Shown: positions 39,685-48,121 of the stretch, one piece after another
Position numbering within the stretch: the stretch's first letter is position 1
Layout of the letters: every line of letters starts with the position of its first letter
Assembly (NCBI RefSeq): GCF_009829925.1
Contig: NZ_SNVJ01000013.1
Span: 1-64,000, forward strand
Reading direction: 5' to 3'
DNA length: 64,000 bases
DNA from: Teichococcus coralli
Lineage (GTDB): Bacteria > Pseudomonadota > Alphaproteobacteria > Acetobacterales > Acetobacteraceae
Made by a program: the position numbers and the translations under genes
The notes under the pieces: model-generated
What the model was told of the DNA's origin: nothing
Databases searched by the model: none
The model's input: only the letters and a program-made list of their open reading frames with translations

Positions 39685-41337
39685 TCACTTCGCCGGATGG
39701 ATCTCGGCCGCGTTGGTGGTCTGGTCCACCCGCCCTTCATAGGTGAGATCCTTGCGGAAGGCCCAGACGGCGTTCTCGAACTGCACCGGGATCACCGGCA
39801 TCTGCTCCAGCGCCACGCGGCCGGCCTGCTGCAGCAGCTCGGCGCGGGCCGGCTGGTCCATGGTGCGCATGGCCTGCCCGGCGAGGTCATCGAACTTCGG
39901 GTCCGACCAGCCGCCGTAGTTGCTGGTGCCGAGGCCGCGCTCGCGGTCGGTGCTCATCAGCCAGGAGCGGAAGAACAGCATCGTCTCGTCCGCGTCGGTG
40001 GACCAGCCGCCCATCGAGGCGCTGAAGTCCCGCTTGCCGCGCCGGCCGAAGAAGACGGCGCTCGGCATGGTGTCCAGCTCCACCTTCACGCCGACGCGGT
40101 TCCAGTACTGCGCCAGGGCCTGGGCCAGCCGGGCGTCGTTGATGTAGCGGTTGTTGGTGGCGTGGAAGGTCAGGCTGAACCCGTCCTTGTAGCCGGCCTC
40201 GGCCAGCAGCGCCTTGGCCTTGGCCGGATCGTAGGGCAGCACCGGCAGGTCGGGGATGGTGCCGACCATGCCGAGCGGCAGGAACTGCGTGGCGGGCGTG
40301 GCGACGCCGTCCATCACCCGCTGCTCGATCGCCTTGCGATCGATCGCCAGGGAGAGCGCCTGGCGCACCCGGGCGTCCTGCAGCGGGTTGGGGCCGTCGC
40401 CGCCCTGCACGAAGGGGCTGGGGCTGCGGGCGGTGTCGAGCTGGATGAAGATCAGCCGCGTGGTCTGCTTGTTGGCCAGGTTGAAGTCGGCGTTCTGGCG
40501 CAGGCGCGGCAGGTCGCCGGTGGCGGGCGCCTCGATCATGTCCTGGTCGCCCGCCAGCAGGCCGGCGAGGCGCGGCCCGGCCGCGGTGACGGGGGTCAGC
40601 CGCACGGTCTTCCAGTCCGGCTTCGTGCCCCAGTAGCCGTCGTTGCGCTCCAGGATGATGGCGCCGCCGGGCGTGTAGCTGACCAGGCGGTAGGGTCCGG
40701 TGCCGATGGCGGCGGTGCCGTCGTTGAACTGCGCGGGGGTCGGCCAGGGGCCGCTGACGCCGCAGCTCTCACCGGCGTTGAAGTCGGGCTTGGCCTCACC
40801 GGCCAGCCGGCGCGGCAGAATGGAGAGATTGCTGATGTCGCTCAGCAGCAGCGGCTCGGGCACCTTGGTGGTCAGCCGCAGCGTGTGCTCGTCCAGCACC
40901 TCGAGCCTGGCGATCCGCCGCACCAGCCGGGAGAAGGACTGCACCACCTCGCCCGGATTGTTGAGGATGCGGCAGTAGCTGTAGACCACGTCCGGCGCGC
41001 CGAAGCTGTCGCCGTTCTGGAAGCGCACGCCCTCGCGCAGGTGGAAGATCCAGGTGCGGTCGTCCTGCCGCTCCCAGCGCGTGGCCAGGCCGGGGGCCAC
41101 CTTCAGGTCGGCGTCGATCTCCGTCAGCGCCTCGAAGATGTGCTGCGAGAGGGTGGTGTTCGGGCCGAGGGCATAGTTGTGCGGGTCGGCCGAGGTGGTT
41201 TCCCCCGCCATGGCGATGCGCAGCGTCTGCGCCGCGGCGGGGCGGGCGGCAAGCGCCGGGCCGATGGCGGCGGCGGCGAACAGCGCCATGGCCACCGATG
41301 GCATGCGCCGGCGGCGGAATTGGAGGAAGCCTTGCAT
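39685..41337 (-). CDS. ABC transporter substrate-binding protein, dipeptide/oligopeptide type
   Basis: This is a periplasmic binding protein of the SBP_bac_5 family, 550 residues from this start. A basic leader and hydrophobic segment (MALFAAAAIGPALAA) end near AAAQ (residue ~37). The mature part begins LRIAMAGETTSADPHNY, and the family signature WIFHLREGVRFQNGD is clear, with AIGTGPYRL and the ALSLAIDRKAI segment as expected. No permease or ATPase gene is adjacent, so it either works with a distant transporter or is an orphan. It is divergent from an NtaA-type monooxygenase gene with 149 bases between; the pair may act on the same compound. Confidence 0.9.
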   Translation of the reverse strand: MQGFLQFRRRRMPSVAMALFAAAAIGPALAARPAAAQTLRIAMAGETTSADPHNYALGPNTTLSQHIFEALTEIDADLKVAPGLATRWERQDDRTWIFHLREGVRFQNGDSFGAPDVVYSYCRILNNPGEVVQSFSRLVRRIARLEVLDEHTLRLTTKVPEPLLLSDISNLSILPRRLAGEAKPDFNAGESCGVSGPWPTPAQFNDGTAAIGTGPYRLVSYTPGGAIILERNDGYWGTKPDWKTVRLTPVTAAGPRLAGLLAGDQDMIEAPATGDLPRLRQNADFNLANKQTTRLIFIQLDTARSPSPFVQGGDGPNPLQDARVRQALSLAIDRKAIEQRVMDGVATPATQFLPLGMVGTIPDLPVLPYDPAKAKALLAEAGYKDGFSLTFHATNNRYINDARLAQALAQYWNRVGVKVELDTMPSAVFFGRRGKRDFSASMGGWSTDADETMLFFRSWLMSTDRERGLGTSNYGGWSDPKFDDLAGQAMRTMDQPARAELLQQAGRVALEQMPVIPVQFENAVWAFRKDLTYEGRVDQTTNAAEIHPAK

Positions 41338-41486
41338 CGTGTTCTCGGCCCTTGGTTGTTTCGGCCGCCGAGAAACACCCGGGGCCGGCGGATTGCAACC
41401 GGCAGGCCCTGAGGGAGGGGCGGCGAATTCATCTTCCATAGTGAAGAAAAATCTCGGATGGTGGACAAAAGCCGCAGGAGGCGCCC

Positions 41487-42842
41487 ATGCCGCGCGAGAT
41501 CCGCCTGAACGCCTTCGACATGGCCTGCATCGGCCATATCCAGCAGGGGATGTGGACGCATCCCCGCGACACCAGCCTGCACTACAACCGGCTGGACCAC
41601 TGGGTCTCGCTGGCCCGTACCCTGGAATCCGGGCTGTTCGACGGCCTGTTCCTGGCCGACGTGCTCGGCATCTACGACGTCCATGGCGGCAGCCCGGATG
41701 CCGCGCTGCGCAGCGCCGTGCAGGTGCCGCTGCTCGATCCGGCGATGCTGGTGCCCGCCATGGCGGCGGCGACGGCCCATCTCGGCTTCGGCATCACCTG
41801 CAACCTGGCCTATGAGCAGCCCTTCCTCTTCGCCCGCCGGATGTCCACCCTGGACCACCTGACGCAGGGGCGGGTCGGCTGGAACATCGTCACCGGCTAC
41901 CTGGACAGTGCCGCCCGCGCCATGGGCTTCAGCCGCCAGATGGCGCATGACGACCGCTACGACCTCGCCGACGAGTACATGGACCTCGTCTACGGCCTCT
42001 GGGAGGCGAGCTGGGCGCCCGACGCCGTGCGCGCCGATCGTGCCGCCGGCATCTATGCCGACCCGGCGCGGGTGCGCCCCTTCCGCCACGAGGGGCGCCA
42101 GTTCCGGATGGACGCCATCCACCTCTGCGAGCCCTCGCCGCAGCGCACGCCGGTGCTCTACCAGGCCGGCGCCTCGGACCGCGGGCGCCAGTTCGCCGCG
42201 CGCCATGCGGAATGCGTCTTCGTCAACGGCGGCGCGAAGGCCCATGTGGCCAGGCTGGTGGCGGACCTGCGCACCCGCGCCGCGCCGCGCCCGATCCAGG
42301 TCTTCGTCGGCGCCACGGCCATTGTCGGCCGCACCGAGGCCGAGGCGCGGGACCTGCTGGAGGAGTATCGCCGCCATGCCAGCGTCGAGGGTGCCCTGGC
42401 CCATGCCGGCGCCTCGCTGGGCATCGACTTCGCCCGCCATGGCATGGACGAGCCGATCGAGGGCGGCGAATCGCAGGCGATCCAGTCCAACATCGAGGCG
42501 ATGAAGCGTGCCGCCGGCGGCGTGTTCACCAAGCGCTGGCTGATCGACCGCTTCGTGCTCGGCAGCCGCCAGCCGCCCATTCTCGGCTCGGCCGAGCAGG
42601 TGGCGGATGCGCTGATCTCCTGGTCCGAGGAGGCGGATGTGGACGGCTTCAACCTGTCCCGCACGGTGATGCCCGAGGGGCTGGAGCGCTTCGTGGAGCT
42701 GGTGGTGCCGCGCCTGCAGGAGCGCGGCGCCTACAAGCGCGCCTATGCCCCCGGCACCTATCGCGAGAAGCTGTTCGGCGCCGGGCCGCTCCTGGCGGCG
42801 CCGCATCCGGCGGCCGCGCGGCGCCAGGCCGCCTGGGGGTGA
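41487..42842 (+). CDS. NtaA/SnaA/DszA-type FMN-dependent monooxygenase
   Basis: This is a luciferase-like (LLM) flavin enzyme of 451 residues. The N-terminus begins IRLNAFDMACIGHIQQGMW, typical of the nitrilotriacetate monooxygenase group. The barrel motifs GRVGWNIVTGYLDSAAR, YLDSA and LYQAGASDRGRQFAARHA, and the C-terminal DGFNL segment, follow in order. It would use FMNH2 from a separate reductase and O2 to oxidise an organic substrate, often an N- or S-containing one. The substrate is unknown. It is divergent from an oligopeptide-type binding protein gene, which is a common pairing for organosulfur or amine uptake and breakdown. Confidence 0.88.
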   Translation: MPREIRLNAFDMACIGHIQQGMWTHPRDTSLHYNRLDHWVSLARTLESGLFDGLFLADVLGIYDVHGGSPDAALRSAVQVPLLDPAMLVPAMAAATAHLGFGITCNLAYEQPFLFARRMSTLDHLTQGRVGWNIVTGYLDSAARAMGFSRQMAHDDRYDLADEYMDLVYGLWEASWAPDAVRADRAAGIYADPARVRPFRHEGRQFRMDAIHLCEPSPQRTPVLYQAGASDRGRQFAARHAECVFVNGGAKAHVARLVADLRTRAAPRPIQVFVGATAIVGRTEAEARDLLEEYRRHASVEGALAHAGASLGIDFARHGMDEPIEGGESQAIQSNIEAMKRAAGGVFTKRWLIDRFVLGSRQPPILGSAEQVADALISWSEEADVDGFNLSRTVMPEGLERFVELVVPRLQERGAYKRAYAPGTYREKLFGAGPLLAAPHPAAARRQAAWG

Positions 42843-42844
42843 AT

Positions 42845-42890
42845 CCGGGGGGATTCGCTCTCCCCCGGCATCCACCCCCTCTTCTATTCT
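42845..42890 (+). terminator. Terminator after the monooxygenase gene
   Basis: CCGGGGGGA and TCTCCCCCGG form a stem just three bases after the stop, followed by CCCCCTCTTCTATTCTC. It is a member of the same hairpin family. A second CCCGGG-rich stretch at 42948-43000 may add to it. The rest of the 171-base gap holds only the ribosome site of the next gene. Confidence 0.6.
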
Positions 42891-43013
42891 CGGTTCGCTT
42901 TCCAGTGCCCGCGCCGGGGCTGCGCCAACCAGCGAAGGCGGGGAGCTGGGGGCCTTCCTTCCCCGGGCCTTCCCCGGGCTTTCCCCCGGGCCTTCCCCCT
43001 GGAGGAGCGGATC

Positions 43014-43478
43014 ATGGATGCCGAACTGCGCATTGACCTGGCCGGCGCGGCGGACGGAGCGGTTCTGCTGGCCCTGGCGCGCGCCTTCCATGCCGAGGAC
43101 GGCCATCCGCTCGACGCAGCCGGCGAGGCGGCCGTCCTGGCGGTGGCGGCGGGCGAGCCGCTGGCGCGCGCGTGGATCCTGCGCCGGGGCGGCGAGGCGC
43201 TTGGCTACCTCATCCTCACCCTCGGCTACAGCGTCGAGTATGGCGGGAGGGACGGCTTCATCGACGACCTCTACCTCGCGCCGGCGCTGCGCGGTCAGGG
43301 GGCGGGCCGGCACCTGCTGGGCTTCGCCCTGGAGCAGGCGGCGCGGCTCGGCATCAACACGCTTCATCTCGAGGTCGAGGCCGAGAACCCCCGTGCCCAT
43401 CGCCTCTACCGGCAGGCCGGGTTCGAGGAAACGGGTCGCCGCCTGATGCGCCGGCGCATCCTGCCACGGGCGGGCTGA
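43014..43478 (+). CDS. GNAT family N-acetyltransferase
   Basis: This cytoplasmic acetyl-CoA-dependent transferase of 154 residues carries motif A as DLYLAPALRGQGAGRHLLG (residues ~84-102), where the RGQGAG loop binds the pyrophosphate of CoA. Motif B is ENPRAHRLYRQAGFEETGR. The substrate is not predictable. GGAGGAG lies eight bases before the ATG. It is a single gene between two hairpin-rich gaps. Confidence 0.88.
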   Translation: MDAELRIDLAGAADGAVLLALARAFHAEDGHPLDAAGEAAVLAVAAGEPLARAWILRRGGEALGYLILTLGYSVEYGGRDGFIDDLYLAPALRGQGAGRHLLGFALEQAARLGINTLHLEVEAENPRAHRLYRQAGFEETGRRLMRRRILPRAG

Positions 43479-43657
43479 GCGCCGGCATCGGCCGGGCCGC
43501 CCGGCGTGGCCCGGCTGTAACGATGCGATCTTTTTCACCCCGCGAAGGCGCGGCCCGGAAAGAAAACCTCTTGGCGCCTGGTGCGGCTTGGGGGCAGGCT
43601 TCCGTTGTTCACTGTTAACAATGCGGCGGGGCAATAACCCCGCGCCGGAGGAAGTTC

Positions 43658-44641
43658 ATGCTGACACGCCGCACTTGGCTTGGCGCACTGGCGGCGAGCC
43701 CCGCGCTCGGCCTCGCCCCACGCGCCGCGCGGGCGCAGGCCGACTACCCGAACCACCCGGTCGCGCTGCTGGTGGGCTTCGCCCCAGGCGGCGGAACGGA
43801 CATCATCGCCCGGTTGCTGGCTCCCTCCCTGCAGGCGAAGCTGGGCCAGCCGGTGACGGTGGACAACCGGCCGGGCGCCAGCGGCACGCTTGCCGCCGCG
43901 GCGGTGGCGCGGTCGCGGCCGGATGGCTACAGCCTGGTGATGGGCACGGTCAGCACCCAGGCCGTCGTCGCGCCGCTGATGCGCAACCCGCCCTATGACC
44001 AGATGCGCGACTTCACCCCCGTCGCGCTCGCCGGCACCGTGCCGCTGGTGGTGCTGGTGCCGGCCAAGGCGCCCTACAAGGACCTGAAGGGCCTGATCGA
44101 GTTCGCCCGCAACAACCCGGGCAAGCTGAACTACGCCTCCTCCGGCGTGGCCACGCAGCAGCACCTGGCGGCGGAGATGCTGTCCCAGGCCGCCGGCGTC
44201 GAGATGACGCACGTGCCCTATCGCGGCACCGGCCAGGTGGTGAACGACCTGATCGCCGGCACGCTGGACCTGGCGATCGACACCATGCCCTCGCACCTGC
44301 CGCATGTCCGCGCCGGCACCACCCGCGCCCTCGCGGTGACCACGCCAGCGCGCGTCGCCGCCCTGCCGGAGGTGCCGACGGTGGCGGAAAGCGGCTTCCC
44401 CGGCTACGCCATCACCGTCTGGTACATGCTGCTGGGCCCGGCCGGCCTGCCGAAGCCCATCGTGGAGCGCTGGAGCGCGGCGATGAACGAGGCCCTGGCC
44501 GAGCCCGGCATCCGCCAGCGACTGGAGGAGGCGGGGTTCCTTCCCGGCGGCGGCAGCCCGGAGGATGCGGCCACGCTGGTGCGCCAGGAGGCCGAGCGCT
44601 ACGGCGCCCTGGTGGAGCGCGCGGGCATCCGTATCGAGTAG
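43658..44641 (+). CDS. Bug (TTT) family tripartite tricarboxylate binding protein
   Basis: This periplasmic binding protein of 327 residues has a twin-arginine-like leader (TRRTWLGALAAS) with cleavage near RAQA (residue ~29). The mature part has the Bug signatures PVALLVGFAPGGGTDIIAR and VDNRPGASGTLAA, then NYASSGVATQQHLAAEML and VPYRGTGQVVNDL. It captures a carboxylate or similar anion. TctA and TctB genes are not adjacent, which is common for Bug orphans in such genomes. GGAGG lies six bases before the ATG. It is next to a decayed LysR/AKR pair. Confidence 0.92.
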   Translation: MLTRRTWLGALAASPALGLAPRAARAQADYPNHPVALLVGFAPGGGTDIIARLLAPSLQAKLGQPVTVDNRPGASGTLAAAAVARSRPDGYSLVMGTVSTQAVVAPLMRNPPYDQMRDFTPVALAGTVPLVVLVPAKAPYKDLKGLIEFARNNPGKLNYASSGVATQQHLAAEMLSQAAGVEMTHVPYRGTGQVVNDLIAGTLDLAIDTMPSHLPHVRAGTTRALAVTTPARVAALPEVPTVAESGFPGYAITVWYMLLGPAGLPKPIVERWSAAMNEALAEPGIRQRLEEAGFLPGGGSPEDAATLVRQEAERYGALVERAGIRIE

Positions 44642-44673
44642 CCTGTTCCGGCGCGGCTGCCCGCCGCGCGCCG

Positions 44674-45090
44674 TCAGCCGACCCGGCCTGCCTCGGCCAG
44701 GAAGTCGAGCAGGGCGCGGACGCGCGCGGGAAGGGGGCCGCCCTGGCCGAGGAAGGCCGCGTGGAAGTCTTCCCGGTCGCCGGGGTTCAGATGTTCGAGC
44801 ACCGGCACCCACCTGCCGGCGGCCACGTCGTCCCGCACGGTGAAGGCGGCCAGCCGGGCAAGGCCGGCACCATCGATCGCGAGGTGCCGGAGCGCCTCGC
44901 CGTCGCTAGCCTGGATGCGGCCGGAAGCCGGCACCACCACCCTCCCGCCGCCTTCCTCGCGCAGCGGCCAGCCATCCACCGCGCGCGCATAGCCGAAGCC
45001 GAGCCGCACATGGCCTGCCAGCGCGGCCATCGTTCCGGGCGTGCCGAAGCGCTGGAGAGAGGCGGGCGCGCCGACCACCACCATCGGCGT
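44674..45090 (-). pseudogene. LysR-type regulator, C-terminal remnant
   Basis: The minus-strand frame from about 45090 to the stop at 44674 encodes the second half of a LysR effector domain: VVVGAPASLQRFGTP, LGFGYARAVDGWPLRE, DGEALRHLAIDGAGLARL and a typical end with VRALLDFLAEA. The helix-turn-helix half and the first half of the effector domain are missing. Upstream of ~45090 the sequence switches to the aldo-keto reductase remnant on the other strand. No good start lies at the break. It is therefore a truncated, probably non-functional copy of a regulator that was divergent from the reductase. Confidence 0.78.
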
Positions 45091-45523
45091 CGCGCCCAGC
45101 TTCGGCGCCGGCACCTTCGGCGGCGCCGGCCCGCTCCTCGGCCACTGGGGCCGCTCCGACAGCCAGGAGGCCCGCCGCCTCGTGGACCTCTGCCTGGAGG
45201 CGGGCGTCAACCTCTTCGACGCCGCCGATGTTTGTTTCAACGACGCCTCGGGGCGGGTGCTGGGCGAGGCCACCAAGCTCCGGCGCGGCGCGCCGCTGCC
45301 CGCCGGCAGCCGCCTGCACGAGACCGCCGCCTTCGGCCCGCCGGTCGAGGAGGAGCAGCTCCTCCGCGTGGTGGAGGCGCTCGATGCCGTCGCCGAGGAA
45401 ACCTGCCGCTCGCTGCCCCAGCGCGCCCGGCCGGACGCGGCGAGCGCCGTCACCGCGCCCTATTCCTCCTTTCCCTACCGGCGGCAGGCGGCCTTCGCCC
45501 GGCTCAACCCGCCGGCGGTCTGA
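45086..45523 (+). pseudogene. Aldo/keto reductase with two internal deletions
   Basis: The plus-strand frame begins with the N-terminus of an aldo/keto reductase (FGAGTFGG, then EARRLVDLCLEAGVNLFD). It stops matching after VLGEATK (~45277) and resumes near the C-terminus with RRGAPLPAGSRLHETAAFGPP. It jumps again after ETCRSLPQ (~45422) to the final DAASAVTAPYSSFPYRRQ end. By family length about 180 and 45 residues are missing, including the catalytic Lys and His regions. The usual catalytic Tyr (DTADVYS type) is Cys here (DAADVCF). The frame stays open, so a short protein could be made, but it cannot be an active reductase. Confidence 0.8.
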
Positions 45524-45567
45524 GGCCGCCTTCCGGCGGGGGCGGGAATGGCCGCAGAATGGCGGGC

Positions 45568-46389
45568 ATGAGCACCGACCAGCATGATGCCCTCCTGGCC
45601 CGCTACGGCGCGGCCGCCCTGCCGCCCGCCGGCCCTTGGAACGACGTGATCGCGGCGCTGATGCAGCACCGCTCCGTCCGCGCCTACCGCTCCGACCCGC
45701 TGCCGGAGGGGACCCTGGAAACCCTGGTGGCGGCGGCGCAATCCGCCGCCACCTCCTCCAACATGCAGACCTGGTCCGTCGTCGCGGTGACCGATCCGGC
45801 GCGCAAGGCGGTCTTCGCCGAGGTGGCGAACAACCAGCGCCACATCACCCAATGCCCGCTCTTTCTCGTCTGGCTCGCCGACCTTTCGCGCAACGCCCGC
45901 CTGGCCGAGGCCGAGGGCGCCACGCTGGAAGCGCTGCCCTATTTCGAGACCTTCCTGGTGGCGGCGCTGGATGCCGCGCTGGCGGCGCAGAACGCCACGG
46001 TGGCCGCCGAGTCGCTGGGCCTTTCCACCGTCTATATCGGCGCGCTGCGCAACGACGTGCGGCGCGTGGCGGCGGAGCTGGCGCTGCCGCCGGGCGTGGT
46101 GGGGATGTTCGGCCTCTGCGTCGGCTATGCCGACCCCGAGGCCCGCGCGGAGGTGAAGCCGCGCCTGCCGCAGAACACCATCCTGCACCGCGAGCAGTAC
46201 GACGCCGGCGCCGAGCCCGGGGCGCGCGGTCTGTACGATGCCGCGCTGGCCGAGTTCAGCGCCCGCAACGAGATGAAGGCCTATCGCTGGACCGACCGCG
46301 TCATGGCGCGGCTCGGCCGCGTCTCCGCGCTGCACGGGCGGGACGGGCTCAAGGCGGCCCTGCGGGATCTCGGCTTTCCGCTGAAGTGA
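45568..46389 (+). CDS. NfsA-type NADPH nitroreductase
   Basis: This FMN-dependent oxidoreductase of 273 residues reduces nitro compounds or quinones, or a related substrate. It has the family start LMQHRSVRAYRSDPLPEGTL, FMN-binding AAQSAATSSNMQTWSVVAV and the GLSTVYIGALRND and GLCVGYADPE segments. Its length and C-terminal half match the oxygen-insensitive NfsA/Frp subgroup more than NfsB. ATG 45568 is preferred; an ATG nine bases upstream is in frame. It may form a transcription unit of its own, ended by a strong hairpin. Confidence 0.9.
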   Translation: MSTDQHDALLARYGAAALPPAGPWNDVIAALMQHRSVRAYRSDPLPEGTLETLVAAAQSAATSSNMQTWSVVAVTDPARKAVFAEVANNQRHITQCPLFLVWLADLSRNARLAEAEGATLEALPYFETFLVAALDAALAAQNATVAAESLGLSTVYIGALRNDVRRVAAELALPPGVVGMFGLCVGYADPEARAEVKPRLPQNTILHREQYDAGAEPGARGLYDAALAEFSARNEMKAYRWTDRVMARLGRVSALHGRDGLKAALRDLGFPLK

Positions 46390-46397
46390 CGGGAAGG

Positions 46398-46437
46398 CTG
46401 GGGGAAGGAATTCCCCCAGACCCCCAGCTTCTTTCTG
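46398..46437 (+). terminator. Intrinsic terminator of the nitroreductase gene
   Basis: CTGGGGGAA-GGAA-TTCCCCCAG is a perfect 9-bp stem nine bases after the stop, followed by ACCCCCAGCTTCTTTCTG. It forms the left end of a composite inverted element. Confidence 0.72.
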
Positions 46438-46518
46438 CCAGTTGGCCTCGCGGCCGCAGTCGCCGGGGCTGCTCCAGCCCCCGGCGCGGGCGCGTGCGGC
46501 CGGAGCAACAAAACGGAC

Positions 46519-46564
46519 AGAAAAAAGAAGAGGGGGTTCCGGGGGAGAATTCATTCTCCCCCGG
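46519..46564 (-). terminator. Intrinsic terminator of the XRE-cupin gene
   Basis: CCGGGGGAGAAT-TC-ATTCTCCCCCGG is a perfect 12-bp stem, 20 bases after the stop. On the minus strand it is followed by AACCCCCTCTTCTTTTTTCTG. Confidence 0.75.
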
Positions 46565-46584
46565 CTCCGCCGCCGGGCCTCGAG

Positions 46585-47154
46585 CTATCGCCGCAACAGC
46601 ACCACCAGATACCGGCAGGGCGCATCCCCGGGATTGTGGAAGCGGCAGGCCTCGGGCGGCCCGAGGCGCAGGCAGTCCCCGGCGCCCATCTCGTGCAGCG
46701 CCGCCCCTTGGGTGAAGTGCAGCACCCCTTCCAGCAGCACGATCTGCTGGTCCTGGATGAAGGCGAAGGCGGCGGCCGGGTAGTCCACCGACCGGCCGGG
46801 CGGCAGCTCGCCCCAGACCAGGTCCAGCGGCGTCGGCGGCCCGCCGGCGGGGGTGAGGGCGCGGCGGGTGAAGCCGGTTTCCGGGTCGCGCCAGAGGGGC
46901 TGCTCCGCCGCGCGCGCCAGTTGGCCGCCGCCCTGCTCGGCGCGCGCCAGCATCTGCGACAGGCTCAGGCCGAAGGCGCCCGAGAGCCGGCCGAGCAGTG
47001 CCGCGGTCGGGCTGACCTCGTCGCGCTCGATCTTGCTGATCATCGCCTTGGAAACGCCGGAACGCTCCGCCAGCTCGGCCAGCGACCAGTTGCGGGCCTC
47101 GCGCTCGGCTTTCAGGCGCTGCGCCAGTTGGGCGCTGCTGTCGGGGAGGGACAT
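46585..47154 (-). CDS. XRE-family regulator with cupin sensor domain
   Basis: This DNA-binding protein of 189 residues has an N-terminal helix-turn-helix at about 9-65 (WSLAELAERSGVSKAMISKIE, in two halves) and a C-terminal cupin barrel at ~115-185 (VLLEGVLHFTQGAALHEMGAGD). The HTH-cupin layout is that of PuuR-like and other small-molecule responsive regulators of amine, amino-acid or aromatic metabolism. The ligand is unknown. GGAGGG precedes the ATG at 47154 closely. A type II haloacid dehalogenase gene lies 47 bases upstream on the same strand and may be co-transcribed. Confidence 0.88.
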   Translation of the reverse strand: MSLPDSSAQLAQRLKAEREARNWSLAELAERSGVSKAMISKIERDEVSPTAALLGRLSGAFGLSLSQMLARAEQGGGQLARAAEQPLWRDPETGFTRRALTPAGGPPTPLDLVWGELPPGRSVDYPAAAFAFIQDQQIVLLEGVLHFTQGAALHEMGAGDCLRLGPPEACRFHNPGDAPCRYLVVLLRR

Positions 47155-47201
47155 GGCCGGAGCATAGGCGGAAGGGGCGGGGGACAGAATCCCCCCACCC
47201 C

Positions 47202-47927
47202 TCAGGCCAGGGCGTCGGCCTGGTGCGCCGCCACCATCTCCGCCAGCGAGGCGAAGCGGAACTCGTAGCCGGCGCCGGAAGGCGGGGGCATGGTGGCGCC
47301 CCAGCCCTCCTGGCCGTGCCGCCGGTCGATCCAGGCGGAGGCGAGGCCGACCCGCTTGGCCGGCGCGTGGTCGTGGAACAGGCTCTGCGCCACATGCAGG
47401 ATCTCGCCGCGTCCGAACCCCTGCGCGCCGAGCTTGGTCAGCATGAACCGGAAGTTGCGCGGGTCGGGCTTGTAGCTGCCGATCTCCTCGGCCGTGTAGA
47501 CGGCGTCGAAGGCCACGCCGAGGCGCTTGCGGCTGCCCGCGAAGCTCGCATGGTCCACGTTGGAGAGGATCACCAGCATGTAGTGCCGCTTGAGGTAGGC
47601 GAGCGCCCCGGCGGAATCCGGGAAGGCCGGCCAGTCCGGCACCGAGGCGCCGAAGCGCACGGCGCCCGCCTCGTCTGGCTCGATGCCCCATTCGTCGGCG
47701 AGGCGGTGATGCACCTGGCTGAGCAACTCGGCATAGCGCATGGCCGGCGTCTCGGCCTGCTGGGCCGACTCATGGTGTGCGAAGGCCTCCAGCACCGCGT
47801 CGCGCGGGAGGTCGAGGCCGCCACGCCGCAGCAGCGGCTGCAGGGCGTCGTATATGCCGCTCTCCCAGTCGATCAGGGTGCCGTAGCAGTCGAAGGTCAG
47901 AACACGGAAATCGTGCAGGCGCGACAT
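47202..47927 (-). CDS. Haloacid dehalogenase type II (HAD family)
   Basis: This soluble hydrolase of 241 residues has the nucleophile motif FDCYGTLIDWE (Asp near residue 12), motif II ILSNVD and motif III/IV KPDPRNF. The D-x-Y form and the short cap domain are those of L-2-haloacid dehalogenases, although many family members act on other substrates such as phosphoglycolate. The ATG at 47927 gives the expected start. It is followed by an XRE-cupin regulator gene 47 bases downstream and is divergent from pepN. Confidence 0.88.
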   Translation of the reverse strand: MSRLHDFRVLTFDCYGTLIDWESGIYDALQPLLRRGGLDLPRDAVLEAFAHHESAQQAETPAMRYAELLSQVHHRLADEWGIEPDEAGAVRFGASVPDWPAFPDSAGALAYLKRHYMLVILSNVDHASFAGSRKRLGVAFDAVYTAEEIGSYKPDPRNFRFMLTKLGAQGFGRGEILHVAQSLFHDHAPAKRVGLASAWIDRRHGQEGWGATMPPPSGAGYEFRFASLAEMVAAHQADALA

Positions 47928-47997
47928 CGCAGCTCTCCGCAGGCCACCATGGAAACGGTGCCATGCCGGGCCCCGTTGCGGGAAGGGTGAATGCGCG

Positions 47998-48058
47998 CGC
48001 CCGCCAGTCCCGCCCGCCCGCCAGTCCCGCCCGCCCGCCAGTCCCGCCCGCCCGCCCC
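47998..48058. repeat. 17-bp GC tandem repeat between dehalogenase and pepN
   Basis: The unit CCCGCCAGTCCCGCCCG is repeated about 3.5 times just upstream of pepN. It is pure GC except for one A and one T per unit. No protein-coding or hairpin role is apparent; it may be a slipped-strand array. Confidence 0.8.
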
Positions 48059-48121
48059 TGGGCTTGCGGGGCCGGCGGGGCCATATTGCGGGCCTTCCCG
48101 CGTATCTCCGGAGGGCGAGCC

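Larger units (their letters stand above)
46398..46564. repeat. Composite inverted intergenic element, copy 2
   Basis: It has the same layout as the element at 30699-30901: hairpin, CTTCTTTCTGCCAGTT arm, core AGTCGCCGGGGCTGCTCCAGCCCCCGGCG, reverse arm with CGGACAGAAAAAAGAAG, and a second hairpin. The core shares a long near-identical run with copy 1. This copy also lies between convergent genes. I see no coding potential in it. Confidence 0.6.

Noticed and set aside
41124..43634. A long minus-strand frame opposite the flavin monooxygenase
   Set aside because: The plus strand has a full NtaA-type enzyme and a GNAT gene with ribosome sites. The minus frame has no motifs.
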